Shown: piece after piece, positions 24,715 to 34,567 of the stretch | Layout: each line of letters begins with the position of its first letter | How positions within the stretch are numbered: position 1 is the stretch's first letter | Assembly: GCF_004522155.1 (NCBI RefSeq) | Contig: NZ_SDEA01000009.1 | Span: forward strand, 80,519-141,397 | Source: Paracoccus luteus | GTDB lineage: Bacteria; Pseudomonadota; Alphaproteobacteria; Rhodobacterales; Rhodobacteraceae | Reading direction: 5' to 3' | DNA: 60,879 bases | Notes under the pieces: generated by a model | Database searches by the model: none | Told to the model about the DNA's origin: nothing | What the model saw: only the letters and a program-made list of their open reading frames with translations | Program-made: the position numbers and the translations under genes

Positions 24715-25824
24715 TCAGCGCGACGCCGCCAGCACCGCCGCGATGTCGTCGCGCCCGACCGCGCCGGTGACGAAGGCGTCGCCGATCCCGCGCGCCAGGA
24801 TCAGCCGCAGCCGCCCGTCCACGACCTTCTTGTCCTGCCCCATCGCCGCGATCAGCGCCGCGTCGTCGGGCAGCGCGCCCGCGATGTCGGCCAGCCGCGC
24901 GGGCATCCCCATCGCGGCCAGATGCGCGCCCACGCGCGAGGGGTCTTCCTGCGGGCACAGGCCCAGCCGCGCCGACAGATCGAACGCCAGCGCGCAGCCG
25001 ATCGCCACCCCCTCGCCGTGCAGCAGCCGGTCGGAATAGCCGGTGGCCGATTCCAGCGCGTGCCCGAAGGTGTGGCCCAGGTTCAGCAGCGCGCGTTCGC
25101 CCTGCTCGGTCTCGTCGCGCGCGACGATCCCGGCCTTCATCGCGACGGAATGGGCGACGGCGTGCAACAGCGCGCACCCGTCGGTGCGCAGGCGGGGGCC
25201 GTTCGCCTCAAGCCAGGCAAAGAACCCGGCGTCGCCCAGCAGGCCGTATTTGACGACCTCGCCATAGCCCGCGCGGAAATCGCGGTCGGGCAGCGTCGCC
25301 AGCGCGTCGGTGTCGGCCAGCACCAGGCTGGGCTGGTGGAACGCGCCGATCAGGTTCTTGCCGTGGGCCGAGTTCACGCCCGTCTTGCCGCCGACGGAAC
25401 TGTCGACCTGCGCCAGCAGCGTCGTCGGCATCTGCACGAACCGCACGCCGCGCCGCAGGATGGCGGCGGCGAACCCCGCCAGGTCGCCGATGACGCCGCC
25501 GCCCAGCGCGATGACGATGTCGCGCCGCTCGATCCGCTGGCCCAGCAGCCAGTCCACGGTGCGGCCCAGATGGTCCCAGCTTTTCGTGGCCTCGCCCGCC
25601 GGCAGCGCCAGCGCATCGGCCGCGATCCCGGCCGCGTCCAGCGCCGCCGTCAGCGCGGGCAGATGCACCGCCGCGACGGTCTCGTCGGTGACGATGGCGA
25701 CGCGCGGGCGCGCCAGCAGGGGCGCCAGATGGGCGGGTGCGGCGGCGATCAGGCCGGGGCCGATGCGGACCTGATAGCTGCGCGCGCCCAGGTCGACGGG
25801 CACGATGCGGTGGGACGGGGTCAT
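24715..25824 (-). CDS. aroB: 3-dehydroquinate synthase
   Basis: This 369-residue NAD- and metal-dependent enzyme closes the ring in the second step of the shikimate pathway. Motifs include ALGGGVIGDLAGFAAA with the NAD-binding glycines, PTTLLAQVDSSVGGKTGVN, KNLIGAFHQP, and LNLGHTFGHALE with the metal histidines. The start at 25824 overlaps the aroK stop as ATGA, so the pair is translationally coupled, as in most Proteobacteria. Confidence 0.97.
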   Translation of the reverse strand: MTPSHRIVPVDLGARSYQVRIGPGLIAAAPAHLAPLLARPRVAIVTDETVAAVHLPALTAALDAAGIAADALALPAGEATKSWDHLGRTVDWLLGQRIERRDIVIALGGGVIGDLAGFAAAILRRGVRFVQMPTTLLAQVDSSVGGKTGVNSAHGKNLIGAFHQPSLVLADTDALATLPDRDFRAGYGEVVKYGLLGDAGFFAWLEANGPRLRTDGCALLHAVAHSVAMKAGIVARDETEQGERALLNLGHTFGHALESATGYSDRLLHGEGVAIGCALAFDLSARLGLCPQEDPSRVGAHLAAMGMPARLADIAGALPDDAALIAAMGQDKKVVDGRLRLILARGIGDAFVTGAVGRDDIAAVLAASR

Positions 25825-26474
25825 CGGTTGCTCTCGTCGACGGAAGATGGGGCGGGGCCGGATGGGGCGGCGGCGGGGGCGGACGGGGCGGGGGCGGAGG
25901 GCAGCGGATGGGGCGCGGTGGCCGCGATGCGCGCGCGCTCGGCCCCGTCGAACAGGTCGGGGCGGGATTGCGCCAGCAGGTCCAGCAGCCGCTGGCCCGT
26001 CGTCTCGACGCTGTCGCGGTCGCCCACGCGCAGGGTCAGGTCGGCCGTCGCATAGACCGGCGCGCGCTCGGCCAGCAGCCGTTCCAGCGTGCCGCGCGGG
26101 TCGGCGGTCTGCAGCAGCGGGCGCGTCGGCTTCATCCGCACCCGGTGCCACAGCGTCGGCAGCGAACAGTCCAGCCAGACCGAGACGCCGGCCGCCGCGA
26201 CCAGCGCCCGGTTTTCCGCCCGCATCCACGCCCCGCCGCCGGTCGGGATGACGGCGGGCCCGGCGCGCAGCAGGCGGGCCAGCACCTCGGTCTCGCGCGC
26301 GCGAAAGAACGCCTCGCCGTCGCGGGCAAAGATCTCGGGGATGGTCATGGCGGCGGCGTGGGCGATCTCGGCGTCGGAATCGCGCACCGGCACGGACAGG
26401 CGGCGCGCCAGTTCCGCCCCGACGGCGGATTTCCCCGCCCCCATCATGCCGACCAGCACGATGCAGTGTTTCAC
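25821..26474 (-). CDS. aroK: Shikimate kinase with Pro/Ala C-terminal tail
   Basis: This 217-residue enzyme phosphorylates shikimate with ATP. The P-loop is GMMGAGKSAVG (near 9-19), the shikimate-binding segments are DSDAEI and GGGAW, and the lid holds RPLL. I chose the GTG at 26474 because AGGGGGG lies about 6 bases upstream; an ATG at 26513 would add 13 residues. After about residue 172 there is a 45-residue Pro/Ala/Ser tail not found in the short enzymes. ATGA overlap with aroB. Confidence 0.92.
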   Translation of the reverse strand: MKHCIVLVGMMGAGKSAVGAELARRLSVPVRDSDAEIAHAAAMTIPEIFARDGEAFFRARETEVLARLLRAGPAVIPTGGGAWMRAENRALVAAAGVSVWLDCSLPTLWHRVRMKPTRPLLQTADPRGTLERLLAERAPVYATADLTLRVGDRDSVETTGQRLLDLLAQSRPDLFDGAERARIAATAPHPLPSAPAPSAPAAAPSGPAPSSVDESNR

Positions 26475-26561
26475 CCGCAGCCCCCCTGCCTTGCGCGCCC
26501 CGCGATCACGCATCGCGCGGGGCCGCGCAGTCAATGGCGTGATCTTTCCCGAAACGCCACC

Positions 26562-26567
26562 TATAAT
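26562..26567 (+). promoter_or_regulatory. TATAAT -10 element upstream of the small membrane-protein gene
   Basis: A perfect TATAAT hexamer lies 48 bases before the ATG at 26616. The hexamer 17 bases upstream (GTGATC) is a poor -35. Confidence 0.4.
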
Positions 26568-26615
26568 CGCGCCAAACCGCGCAACGGCGGGACGATAACA
26601 AGAGGGGCACGGATC

Positions 26616-26861
26616 ATGCGCTGGCTGCGGTTGATCATCTTCCTGGTTCTGGTCGCGGTGGCCGGGCTGTTCGGCTATGCCTATTTCGGCGACATGGACG
26701 CCCGGCCCCGGCAGATGCGGGTGCCGGTCGAACTGGATCTGGGCGGCGAAGCCCCGTCGGCCGCGCCGGCGGCGGCAGCGCCCGCGCCCGCCCCGGCGGC
26801 GGGCCCGGTCGCGTCCCCCGCCCCCGCCGCAAGCGATGATCCCGATGCCGCGCTGGATTGA
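26616..26861 (+). CDS. Small single-span membrane protein, unknown function
   Basis: 81 residues. One N-terminal membrane segment (about 4-24, LRLIIFLVLVAVAGLFGYAYF) is followed by a short polar stretch (RPRQMRVPVELDLGG) and an Ala/Pro-rich tail. AGAGGGG lies 9 bases before the ATG. The 3' end overlaps the start of the next gene. I do not recognise a family beyond this layout. Confidence 0.7.
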   Translation: MRWLRLIIFLVLVAVAGLFGYAYFGDMDARPRQMRVPVELDLGGEAPSAAPAAAAPAPAPAAGPVASPAPAASDDPDAALD

Positions 26862-28467
26862 TCCCGCATCGGCGGGGCTGGTCGCCGCGCTGGCGCTGGC
26901 CTGCGCGGCACAGGCGCAGGCGCAGGTCGGCGGCGCGCCGCTGTCGTCGAACGACTGGCTGTCGGGCCGCGTGACGCAGCCGCCCGCCACACCCCCCGGC
27001 ACAAGCTGGCGTCCGGGCCAGCCGGTGCCCCCGGATGCCCTGCGCCGCGCGCCGCAGCCTGCGGCCGATCCGCGCCCCGTGGCAAAGACGGGCGCCGTCG
27101 CCCCCGTGGGCGTCACGCGGCTGTCGGACGGAAATCCCGACGCCAAGGGGACGCTGTCGGCCACCGCCGCCGGCCTGCCGCCCGATCTTTGGGGCGATGC
27201 CACCGCCGATGCCGTCGCGCAGGCGCTGGCGGCCTATGACCCGCGCCTGCCCGCCACGCGGCAGGCGCTGCTGCGGCTGCTGACCGCGCAGCTTGCCCCA
27301 CCCGCCGGCAGCGCCGACGGGGCCGAGGGGCAGCTGTTCCTTGCGCGCCTCGACCGGCTGATCGCGCTGGGGCAGTTGCCCGCCGCGCGCGCGCTGGCGC
27401 AGGCGGCGGGCGCGGGCAATGCCGACATCGTCCGGCGCAGCTTTGACGTGGCGCTGATCACCGGCGACGAGGGCGCGCTGTGCGAGACGATCGGGCACAG
27501 GCCCGGCCTGTCCCCCGGCTTCGGCGCGCGCATCTATTGCCTGGCGCAGGCGGGCGACTGGCCGGCGGCTGCGCTGACGCTGCACGGCGCGCAGGCGGGC
27601 GGGCTGATCCCCGACCCCACGGCGGCGCTGCTGCGCGATTTCCTCGACGACGGCGCGGTCGATGCCGCCGACGGCGCGGACATCGCGCCGCCCGCGCCCG
27701 CCGCCGTGACGCCGCTGGATTTCCGACTGCACGAGGCGATCGGCCAGCCGCTGGCCACCACCGACCTGGCCCTGGGGTTCGCCCACGCCGACCTGCGCCC
27801 GAATGGCGGCTGGAAGGCGCGGGTCGAGGCGGCCGAGCGTCTGGCCCGCGCCGGCGCGCTGGACCCCGCGACGCTGGCGCAGGCCTATGGCGAACAGGCG
27901 CCCGCCGCATCCGGCGGAGTGTGGGACCGGGCGCGGGCGTGGCAGGATCTGGACCGCGCGCTGGTCGCGGATGACGCCGCCGCCACGGGCGACGCGCTGA
28001 CCCGCGCGGCCCGGCTGTTCGCCGATGCACGGCTGACGCCGACGCTGGCCGCGATGGTGGCGGCGCGGCTGCCGTCGGGGATGACACCCGAGGCGCAGGC
28101 CATCGCCGCGCGGCTGCGGCTGGTCGCGGGGCTGCCCGTGACCGGAAGCGACGGGTCGGACATGGACCGCTGGCTGTCGGCGCTGGCCCATTCGACGGAC
28201 GCGCCCCCGCCCCCGCCGCCGGGCGCGCCGCCCGCGGCCGCCGCCTATGCCGCGGCGCTTGCGCCCCCGCAGGGAGACGCGCCCGCACCGTCCAGCCGCG
28301 GGCTGGAGATGATCGCCGCGCTGGCCGATGTCGATGCGGGGGTCGCGGGCGATCAGGCGCGCACCGCCGCCGGGCTGGCGCGGCTGGTCGCACTGGGGCA
28401 GGCCCCGCTGGCGCGGCAGGCGGCGGTCGAGCTGTTGTTACCGGACGCCGCCAGCCCCCGGCCATGA
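26845..28467 (+). CDS. Large secreted helical protein of unknown function
   Basis: About 540 residues. [26 protein letters not shown] looks like a signal peptide, so the ATG at 26845 is preferred over one at 26836. The body is alanine/leucine-rich and predicted almost wholly helical, with repeated pairs of helices (for example [20 protein letters not shown] and [14 protein letters not shown]). This suggests a TPR- or SEL1-like solenoid, although no repeat reaches a clear consensus. It is coupled to xerD by ATGA and overlaps the small membrane-protein gene. The pair may form an envelope unit; the function is unknown. Confidence 0.75.
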   Translation: MPRWIDPASAGLVAALALACAAQAQAQVGGAPLSSNDWLSGRVTQPPATPPGTSWRPGQPVPPDALRRAPQPAADPRPVAKTGAVAPVGVTRLSDGNPDAKGTLSATAAGLPPDLWGDATADAVAQALAAYDPRLPATRQALLRLLTAQLAPPAGSADGAEGQLFLARLDRLIALGQLPAARALAQAAGAGNADIVRRSFDVALITGDEGALCETIGHRPGLSPGFGARIYCLAQAGDWPAAALTLHGAQAGGLIPDPTAALLRDFLDDGAVDAADGADIAPPAPAAVTPLDFRLHEAIGQPLATTDLALGFAHADLRPNGGWKARVEAAERLARAGALDPATLAQAYGEQAPAASGGVWDRARAWQDLDRALVADDAAATGDALTRAARLFADARLTPTLAAMVAARLPSGMTPEAQAIAARLRLVAGLPVTGSDGSDMDRWLSALAHSTDAPPPPPPGAPPAAAAYAAALAPPQGDAPAPSSRGLEMIAALADVDAGVAGDQARTAAGLARLVALGQAPLARQAAVELLLPDAASPRP

Positions 28468-29513
28468 GCCCGCGCGCAGGGAAGGCGCGCAAGGGCGACG
28501 CGCGCGCGGGCGACCTGCGCCGCATCGGTGCGTTCCTTGACGCGCAGGCGGCGGAAAGCGGGGCGGCGCGCAACACGCTGCTGGCCTATGGGCGCGACCT
28601 GCGCGACCTTGCGGCCTTTGCGGCCGCGCGCGACATCGCCCTGGCGGCGATCACCCGCGACCAGATCGAGGCGTATCTGTCGCTGGCCGAGGCGGACGGC
28701 CTGTCCCTTGCCACCCGCGCCCGCCGCCTGTCGGCAATCCGCCAGTTCACCCGCTTTTCGCTGGACGAGGGCTGGCGCGACGACGACCCCGCAATCCGCA
28801 TCGCAGGCCCCGGCCGCAGCCCCCGCCTGCCCCGCGTGCTGTCGCGGGACGAGATGACCCGCCTGCTGGACGCCGCCCGCGATTTCGGCGCGACGCCCGC
28901 CGAGTGCGCCCGCAACCGCGCCGCGATGGAGCTGATCTATGCCACCGGCCTGCGGGTCAGCGAACTGGTCGGGCTGCCTGTCGCCGCGTGTCGGGGGGCG
29001 CCGCAGATGATCCTGGTGCGCGGCAAGGGCGGGCGCGAGCGCATGGTGCCGCTGACCGGTCCCGCGCGGGCCGCCGTCGCGGACTGGCTGGCGCTGCGTG
29101 ACAACGCGCCCGCCGACAGCGCGCTGGGGCGGCTTGTCGCGGGCGCGGGCGCGCGCTGGCTGTTTCCCGCCGCGGGCGCGGCCGGGCACACGACCCGGCA
29201 GGCGTTCCACGGCATGCTGGCGGCGCTTGCGGCGGCCACCGGCTTTGCGCCGGGCCGCGTCACGCCCCATGTCATCCGCCACGCCTTCGCGACGCATCTG
29301 CTGGAAGGGGGCGCCGACCTGCGCGCCATCCAGACCCTTCTGGGCCACGCCGACCTGGGCACGACCGAAATCTATACCCACGTGCAGGACGCGCGGATGC
29401 GCGATCTGGTGCTGCGCCACCATCCGCTGGCGGCGGACGCTCAGCGCGCGGGGGACGCCGCTGCACCGGCCCCGGCGGCACCGGACCCGCCACCGGACGG
29501 CCTGCGAGACTGA
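28464..29513 (+). CDS. xerD: Tyrosine recombinase XerD
   Basis: This 349-residue recombinase resolves chromosome dimers at dif together with XerC and FtsK. The N-terminal SAM-like DNA-binding domain is about 18-105. The catalytic domain has Arg in [11 protein letters not shown] (near 163), Lys in [12 protein letters not shown], His and Arg in [15 protein letters not shown] (near 269-273), and His plus the nucleophile Tyr in [16 protein letters not shown]. It is longer than E. coli XerD (298). The additions are a short basic N terminus and an Ala/Pro tail of about 30 residues encoded opposite the end of the next gene. Confidence 0.95.
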   Translation: MSPRAGKARKGDARAGDLRRIGAFLDAQAAESGAARNTLLAYGRDLRDLAAFAAARDIALAAITRDQIEAYLSLAEADGLSLATRARRLSAIRQFTRFSLDEGWRDDDPAIRIAGPGRSPRLPRVLSRDEMTRLLDAARDFGATPAECARNRAAMELIYATGLRVSELVGLPVAACRGAPQMILVRGKGGRERMVPLTGPARAAVADWLALRDNAPADSALGRLVAGAGARWLFPAAGAAGHTTRQAFHGMLAALAAATGFAPGRVTPHVIRHAFATHLLEGGADLRAIQTLLGHADLGTTEIYTHVQDARMRDLVLRHHPLAADAQRAGDAAAPAPAAPDPPPDGLRD

Positions 29514-31462
29514 CCCAGCCCCTTGGACACCCGCGCGATCAGCCCCAGTCCGGGCCACGCGTTCGACGCGGCCTGCAGGTGGGCCGCTGCCCGGCGCGGA
29601 TCGCCCTTTCCCGCCCGCGACGCCGCCGCGACCCGCAGCAACGCGTGGCTGCGCGTGTCGGGCGCTGTGCGCTGGATCGCGCCGTCCAGCCAGCGCCAGC
29701 CCGCCCCGGCGTTGCCGGCGGCGAAACAGGCGTCGGCCATGCGCTTGCGCAGCATCGCGTCGTCGGGACGCACGGCGATCAGCCATTCCAGCAGCCGCAT
29801 GGCGCGCGCCAGCCGGTTGTGCATGACAAGAACCGAGGCCGCGAAGCCCAGCAGCTCTGCGTCTCCCGGCGGGGGCGGCGCGCCGGGGGTGGCCAGCGCC
29901 TCCTCGGCCGCCGCCAGCGCGTCCGCGGCGGGGGCCAGCGCGCGGGGCAGCAGCGGCGACTGGTGCAGGCGGCGGCGGATGTCGTCCTGCTGGATCAGCT
30001 CGGCCCAGCCGACCTGCACGGTCCAGGGCGGCAGCAGCGCGGGCGGCCCGCCCTCGACCTGCGGCAGCGCAAGCCGGTGCGCGAGGTCGGCCGACATCAT
30101 CAGCGCCGCCCCGGCAGGCCCGTCATCGCCCAGCAGCGCCCACGCCAGCCGGGGCATGACGCCGCTGTCGGACCGCCGCCCGACGAACAGTTCGGTGACA
30201 AGGTCGCAGGCGGGATCGCCGTCGCCGCCCGCCGGATCCCGCGCCGCCTCCAGCAGCCCGATCTGACGCGCGACGGTGCGGTCGCCCGGCCGCACGCGCG
30301 GGTTCTTCAGCAGCGCGGCGGCCAGGTCCGCCGCCGTCCGGGGCTGGCCCGCGCGCAGGGCGGCGGTCGCGACCTCTCCGGCGACAAAGGGAAAGCGGTG
30401 CAAGAACGCCGGCCGCCGGGCAAAGCCCGCGACCAGATCGGCGTCGCGGCCTGTCGCCGCGGCGTGGGCCGCGACATGGACGACCGACTGCGCCAGATCG
30501 CCGCGCGCCAGAAAGCTGTCGCCCCGCGTCAGCGCGCGGTCCATCAGCGCGTCATGCGCCGCGATCCGCGCGGGCCGCGCCAGCCCCGAGGGCAGCGCCA
30601 CCACCCGCGCCCCCCCCATCACCTGCGCCGCCCGCGAAAACGCGCTGTAGGCGGGCGCGCCCACCTGCGCGCAGCGCGCCATCAGCAACAGCTCCATCAC
30701 GTCCTGCTGCGCGGTCGTCAGCCCGTGGTCGGCCAGCAGCCCCGCGACGGCCACGATGCGCGGATGACCCTGCGCCAGATGCGGGATCGCCGCGGGCGTG
30801 TCGGAAAACGCCAGCACCGGGCCTTGCGTCGTCTCGACGAAGGCGCGGAAGAATTCGTCGGGCACATACTTGGACGGCCACGCGGCATAGGACCACGGAT
30901 CGCCGTCCAGGATGTCGCCGCGCCGGACATGGATCGCGGCGGGCGGGCCTGCGGCGACGGTGGCGACCCGCGCCATCGCGGCGTCCAGCGCCCGCGTCAG
31001 GGGCGCGGCCAGCGGCAGCGCGGCGACCAGCGCCGCGGTGGCGCGGGCGACCTGCGGCGGGCGTTCGCCCTGAAACGCCACCATGTCGAACGCCGCGTCG
31101 CAGTGCCAGCGCGCGCCCTGCGCCAGCAGCCCGGCCATGCGGTCGGCCCGCATCCGCACGGCGGCGGCGGTCAGCGACTCGCGCCCGGCAAGGGCGGGGC
31201 GTTCGGGGACCAAATCCATGACGTCGGCGACAAAGCCGGGGGCGAAGATCTCGGCCGGGTCGGACAGGTCGGGATAGGGGCCGCCCGGCTGGCTGAGCCA
31301 TGCGAACCGCGCCGCGTCGGCGCCGAACAGATGACGCAGGCGCAGGACGTTCAGGATGCCGATCAGCCGCGCGCCGACCCGGTCCTGGCGAAAGCCAAGG
31401 ATCGGGGGGCCTGACGCCTTGCCGCCAGGCTTGCCCTGCCCTTCCGCGATGCCGTCCGCCAT
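29441..31462 (-). CDS. Fucosyltransferase-like protein with helical repeat tail
   Basis: 673 residues. [16 protein letters not shown] near the N terminus and IHVRRGD at 177-183 are the hallmark of GDP-fucose-dependent transferases, whose motif I is HxRRx[13 protein letters not shown] follows, and SDTPAAI resembles motif III. The C-terminal half (about 330-650) is helical and TPR-like. The probable role is transfer of a sugar to a surface glycan or protein; donor and acceptor are unknown. The 3' end overlaps xerD by 73 bases on the opposite strand. It is divergent from transketolase and may share its -35 element. Confidence 0.7.
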   Translation of the reverse strand: MADGIAEGQGKPGGKASGPPILGFRQDRVGARLIGILNVLRLRHLFGADAARFAWLSQPGGPYPDLSDPAEIFAPGFVADVMDLVPERPALAGRESLTAAAVRMRADRMAGLLAQGARWHCDAAFDMVAFQGERPPQVARATAALVAALPLAAPLTRALDAAMARVATVAAGPPAAIHVRRGDILDGDPWSYAAWPSKYVPDEFFRAFVETTQGPVLAFSDTPAAIPHLAQGHPRIVAVAGLLADHGLTTAQQDVMELLLMARCAQVGAPAYSAFSRAAQVMGGARVVALPSGLARPARIAAHDALMDRALTRGDSFLARGDLAQSVVHVAAHAAATGRDADLVAGFARRPAFLHRFPFVAGEVATAALRAGQPRTAADLAAALLKNPRVRPGDRTVARQIGLLEAARDPAGGDGDPACDLVTELFVGRRSDSGVMPRLAWALLGDDGPAGAALMMSADLAHRLALPQVEGGPPALLPPWTVQVGWAELIQQDDIRRRLHQSPLLPRALAPAADALAAAEEALATPGAPPPPGDAELLGFAASVLVMHNRLARAMRLLEWLIAVRPDDAMLRKRMADACFAAGNAGAGWRWLDGAIQRTAPDTRSHALLRVAAASRAGKGDPRRAAAHLQAASNAWPGLGLIARVSKGLGQSRRPSGGGSGAAGAGAAASPAR

Positions 31463-31486
31463 CTGCCCGCCGCCGTTGCCCCGGCC

Positions 31487-31515
31487 TGTCTAGGTGCGGC
31501 CGCCGCGCCTTGCAA
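31487..31515 (-). promoter_or_regulatory. Predicted promoter of the fucosyltransferase-like gene
   Basis: On the minus strand: TTGCAA (31515-31510), exactly 17 bases, TAGACA (31492-31487), 25 bases before the ATG. Its -35 is the same six base pairs as the transketolase -35. Confidence 0.5.
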
Positions 31516-31538
31516 CCGGGCCGCCGCCTGCCTATCAG
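31510..31538 (+). promoter_or_regulatory. Predicted transketolase promoter
   Basis: TTGCAA at 31510-31515, exactly 17 bases, TATCAG at 31533-31538, about 43 bases before the ATG. Because TTGCAA is its own complement, it can be read as -35 in both directions. Confidence 0.55.
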
Positions 31539-31581
31539 GCGGCAACCCCGTCCCGCCATCCGCCATCCCGGAGCCCCGCCA

Positions 31582-33600
31582 ATGGACCTGACAGCGCGCC
31601 GCCTTGCCGACCCCGACCACTGGACCCTTGCCACGGCGATCCGCGCCCTGTCGATGGACGCGGTGCAGGCCGCCAACTCGGGGCATCCCGGCATGCCGAT
31701 GGGCATGGCCGACGTCGCCACCGTGCTGTGGGGACGCCACCTGAAGTTCGACGCCGCCGCCCCGAACTGGTTCGACCGCGACCGTTTCGTGCTGTCGGCG
31801 GGCCACGGGTCCATGCTGATCTATGCGCTGCTGCACCTGACGGGTTACGAGCAGATGACGCTGGACCAGATCCGCAACTTTCGCCAGTGGGGCGCGATCA
31901 CCGCGGGCCATCCCGAATACGGCCACGCCGAGGGGGTCGAGACGACCACCGGCCCGCTGGGCCAGGGCCTTGCGACCGCCGTCGGCATGGCGATGGCCGA
32001 GGAGAAGATGCGCGCCGAGTTCGGCCCCGACCTGTGCGACCACCGCACCTGGGTCATCGCCGGCGACGGCTGCCTGATGGAAGGCATCAGCCACGAGGCC
32101 ATCGCGCTGGCCGGCCACCAGCGGCTGGGCCGGCTGATCGTGCTGTGGGACGACAACGACATCACCATCGACGGGGCGGTGTCGCTGTCGGACAAGACCG
32201 ACCAGCTGAAACGCTTCGAGGCCTGCGGCTGGCGCACCCTGTCCTGCGACGGCCACGACAACGCCGACATCGACCGCGCCCTGACCGAGGCCGCGTCCAG
32301 CGACGGCCGCCCGACGCTGGTCGCCTGCAAGACGATCATCGGCTGGGGCGCGCCCAAGGGCGGCACCTCGGGGGTCCACGGATCGCCCTTGGGGGCCGAG
32401 GGGATCGCGTCGGCGCGCACCGGCTATGACTGGGCGCATCCCGATTTCCACGTCCCCGACGACATTCTGGCGCGCTGGCGCGAGATCGGCGCGCGCGGCC
32501 GCGCGGCGCGCGAGGACTGGGCCGCCCGCGTGGACGCCCTGCCCGCCGACCGCCGCGACGCCTTTGCCGCCCGCGTCTCGGGCGAGACGAACCCGGCGCT
32601 GGCCCCCGCCATCGAGGCGGTGAAACGTTCGGCCGCCGAGGCCCGCCCCAAGGTCGCCACCCGCAAGGCGTCCGAGATGGTGCTGGAGGCGGTGAACCCC
32701 GTCCTGCCCGAAACCATCGGCGGCTCGGCGGACCTGACCGGGTCGAACAACACGCTGACCAAGGGGCTGGGCGTCTTTGACGCGCAGAACCGGCTGGGCC
32801 GCTATGTCCATTTCGGCATCCGCGAACACGGCATGGCCGCGGCGATGAACGGCCTGTGGCTGCACGGGGGTTTCCGTCCCTATGGCGGGACGTTCCTGTG
32901 CTTTACCGACTATGCCCGCGGCGCGATGCGGCTGTCGGCGCTGATGGGGCTGCCGGTCGTCTATGTGATGACCCATGATTCCATCGGCCTGGGCGAGGAC
33001 GGCCCGACCCACCAGCCGGTCGAGCATCTGGCGATGCTGCGCGCGACGCCGAACACCTGGACCTTCCGCCCCGCCGACGTGGTGGAAACCGCCGAGGCGT
33101 GGGAACTGGCGCTGACCACGGATTCCACCCCCTCGGTGCTGGCGCTGTCGCGGCAGAACCTTCCCACGGTGCGGACGGAACACACGGCCGAGAACCTGAC
33201 CGCGCGCGGGGCCTATGTCCTGCGCGAGGCGTCGGCCGAGGCGAAGGCGATCCTGATGGCGTCCGGCTCCGAGGTAGAGATCGCGCTGAAAGCCGCCGAG
33301 GCGCTTGAGGCCGGGGGCACGCCGACCCGCGTCGTGTCGGTCCCCTGCATGGAGTTGTTCCGCGATCAGGACGAGGATTATCGCGCCGGGGTCCTGCCCG
33401 AAGGGCCGGTCCGCGTCGCCATCGAGGCGGCGGTGCGCCAGCCCTGGGACTGGCTGCTGATGGGCGAGCGCGGCGACTGGAAACGCTGCGATTTCGTGGG
33501 CATGACGGGTTTCGGCGCGTCCGCCCCGGCGGAACGGCTTTACAAGGAGTTCGGCATCACCGCCGAGGACACCGTGGCCAAGGTCAAGGCGCTGCTGTGA
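31582..33600 (+). CDS. tkt: Transketolase
   Basis: This 672-residue thiamine-diphosphate enzyme moves two-carbon units between sugar phosphates in the pentose phosphate cycle. [10 protein letters not shown] is at 32-41, and the ThDP motif starts with GDGCLMEG near 160 and ends in [15 protein letters not shown] holds the catalytic glutamate, and [16 protein letters not shown] follows. With edd it covers the sugar-acid branch of central metabolism, although the genes are 20 kb apart. Confidence 0.97.
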   Translation: MDLTARRLADPDHWTLATAIRALSMDAVQAANSGHPGMPMGMADVATVLWGRHLKFDAAAPNWFDRDRFVLSAGHGSMLIYALLHLTGYEQMTLDQIRNFRQWGAITAGHPEYGHAEGVETTTGPLGQGLATAVGMAMAEEKMRAEFGPDLCDHRTWVIAGDGCLMEGISHEAIALAGHQRLGRLIVLWDDNDITIDGAVSLSDKTDQLKRFEACGWRTLSCDGHDNADIDRALTEAASSDGRPTLVACKTIIGWGAPKGGTSGVHGSPLGAEGIASARTGYDWAHPDFHVPDDILARWREIGARGRAAREDWAARVDALPADRRDAFAARVSGETNPALAPAIEAVKRSAAEARPKVATRKASEMVLEAVNPVLPETIGGSADLTGSNNTLTKGLGVFDAQNRLGRYVHFGIREHGMAAAMNGLWLHGGFRPYGGTFLCFTDYARGAMRLSALMGLPVVYVMTHDSIGLGEDGPTHQPVEHLAMLRATPNTWTFRPADVVETAEAWELALTTDSTPSVLALSRQNLPTVRTEHTAENLTARGAYVLREASAEAKAILMASGSEVEIALKAAEALEAGGTPTRVVSVPCMELFRDQDEDYRAGVLPEGPVRVAIEAAVRQPWDWLLMGERGDWKRCDFVGMTGFGASAPAERLYKEFGITAEDTVAKVKALL

Positions 33601-33646
33601 CGCGGCGCGCGCGCCCTGCGGCGGCCGGCGGGCGCCGGGGCGGGCC

Positions 33647-34567
33647 GTGACATCGCCGCTGCCGGGCGCGCCCCCGCTGATCGGGGCGGGCGCGCCGGTC
33701 ATCCCGAACCAGCGGCTTGGCATCCTGATGCTGCTGGCGTCGGTGTTCCTGTTCACGCTGATGGACGCGGCGGGCAAGCACCTGACCGCCAGCTATCATC
33801 CGGGGCAGGTGATCTGGGCGCGCATGGCGATCAACCTGGCGATCGTGCTGGTCGTGCTGGCGCCCCGGCTGCGCAGCGTCGCGCGCACCACGGCGCCGCT
33901 GCTGCAGGTCGGGCGCGGGCTGACGCAGGTCGCCTCGATCGGGCTGTTCTTCACCGCGCTGCAGTTCATCGGGCTGGCCGAGGCGACGGCGATCATGGAC
34001 ATCAACCCCGTGCTGATCACCCTTGGCGCGGCGGTGTTTCTGGGCGAGCGCATCGGCATCCGCCGCATCATCGGCATAGCGGCGGCGCTGGCGGGCGCGC
34101 TGATCGTCATCCGCCCCGGCGCGGGCGTGCTGCATCCGGCGGCGGTCCTGCCGCTGATCGGCGCGTTCACCTATGCCGCGGGGGCCGTGATGACCCGCAT
34201 GGTGCGCGGCGATTCCACCGCCACCTCGATCCTGTGGTCCACGGCGGTCGCCACGCTGGCGGTGTCGTTCGTCGCGCCCTTCGTGTGGCAGCCGATCGCG
34301 CCCGCCGACCTGCCGGTCTTTCTTGCGCTGGGGCTGATCGGCACCGCCGCGCAGGCGCTGCTGATCCGCGCCTTTTCGCTGGCCGAGGCGGCGGCGGTCG
34401 CGCCCTTCGGCTATACCGGGCTGGTCTGGGCGGGGCTGTGGGGCTGGCTGTTCTTTGGCGCCGTGCCCGATTTCTGGGCGCTGGTCGGCGCGGGGATCAT
34501 CGTCTCGGCCGGGCTTTACGTCTGGGCGCGCGAGGCGCGGGCGACCCGCGCAGGCGGCGCAGGATGA
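33647..34567 (+). CDS. EamA/DMT family permease
   Basis: This 306-residue inner-membrane protein has ten predicted helices in two five-helix EamA halves. FTLMDAAGKHL opens the first half, and EATAIMDINPVLITLGAAVFLGER closes a typical helix-4/5 turn. The family exports or imports small metabolites; the substrate is not predictable. GTG start 46 bases after the transketolase stop, so it may be co-transcribed. It overlaps the next gene as ATGA. Confidence 0.88.
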   Translation: MTSPLPGAPPLIGAGAPVIPNQRLGILMLLASVFLFTLMDAAGKHLTASYHPGQVIWARMAINLAIVLVVLAPRLRSVARTTAPLLQVGRGLTQVASIGLFFTALQFIGLAEATAIMDINPVLITLGAAVFLGERIGIRRIIGIAAALAGALIVIRPGAGVLHPAAVLPLIGAFTYAAGAVMTRMVRGDSTATSILWSTAVATLAVSFVAPFVWQPIAPADLPVFLALGLIGTAAQALLIRAFSLAEAAAVAPFGYTGLVWAGLWGWLFFGAVPDFWALVGAGIIVSAGLYVWAREARATRAGGAG

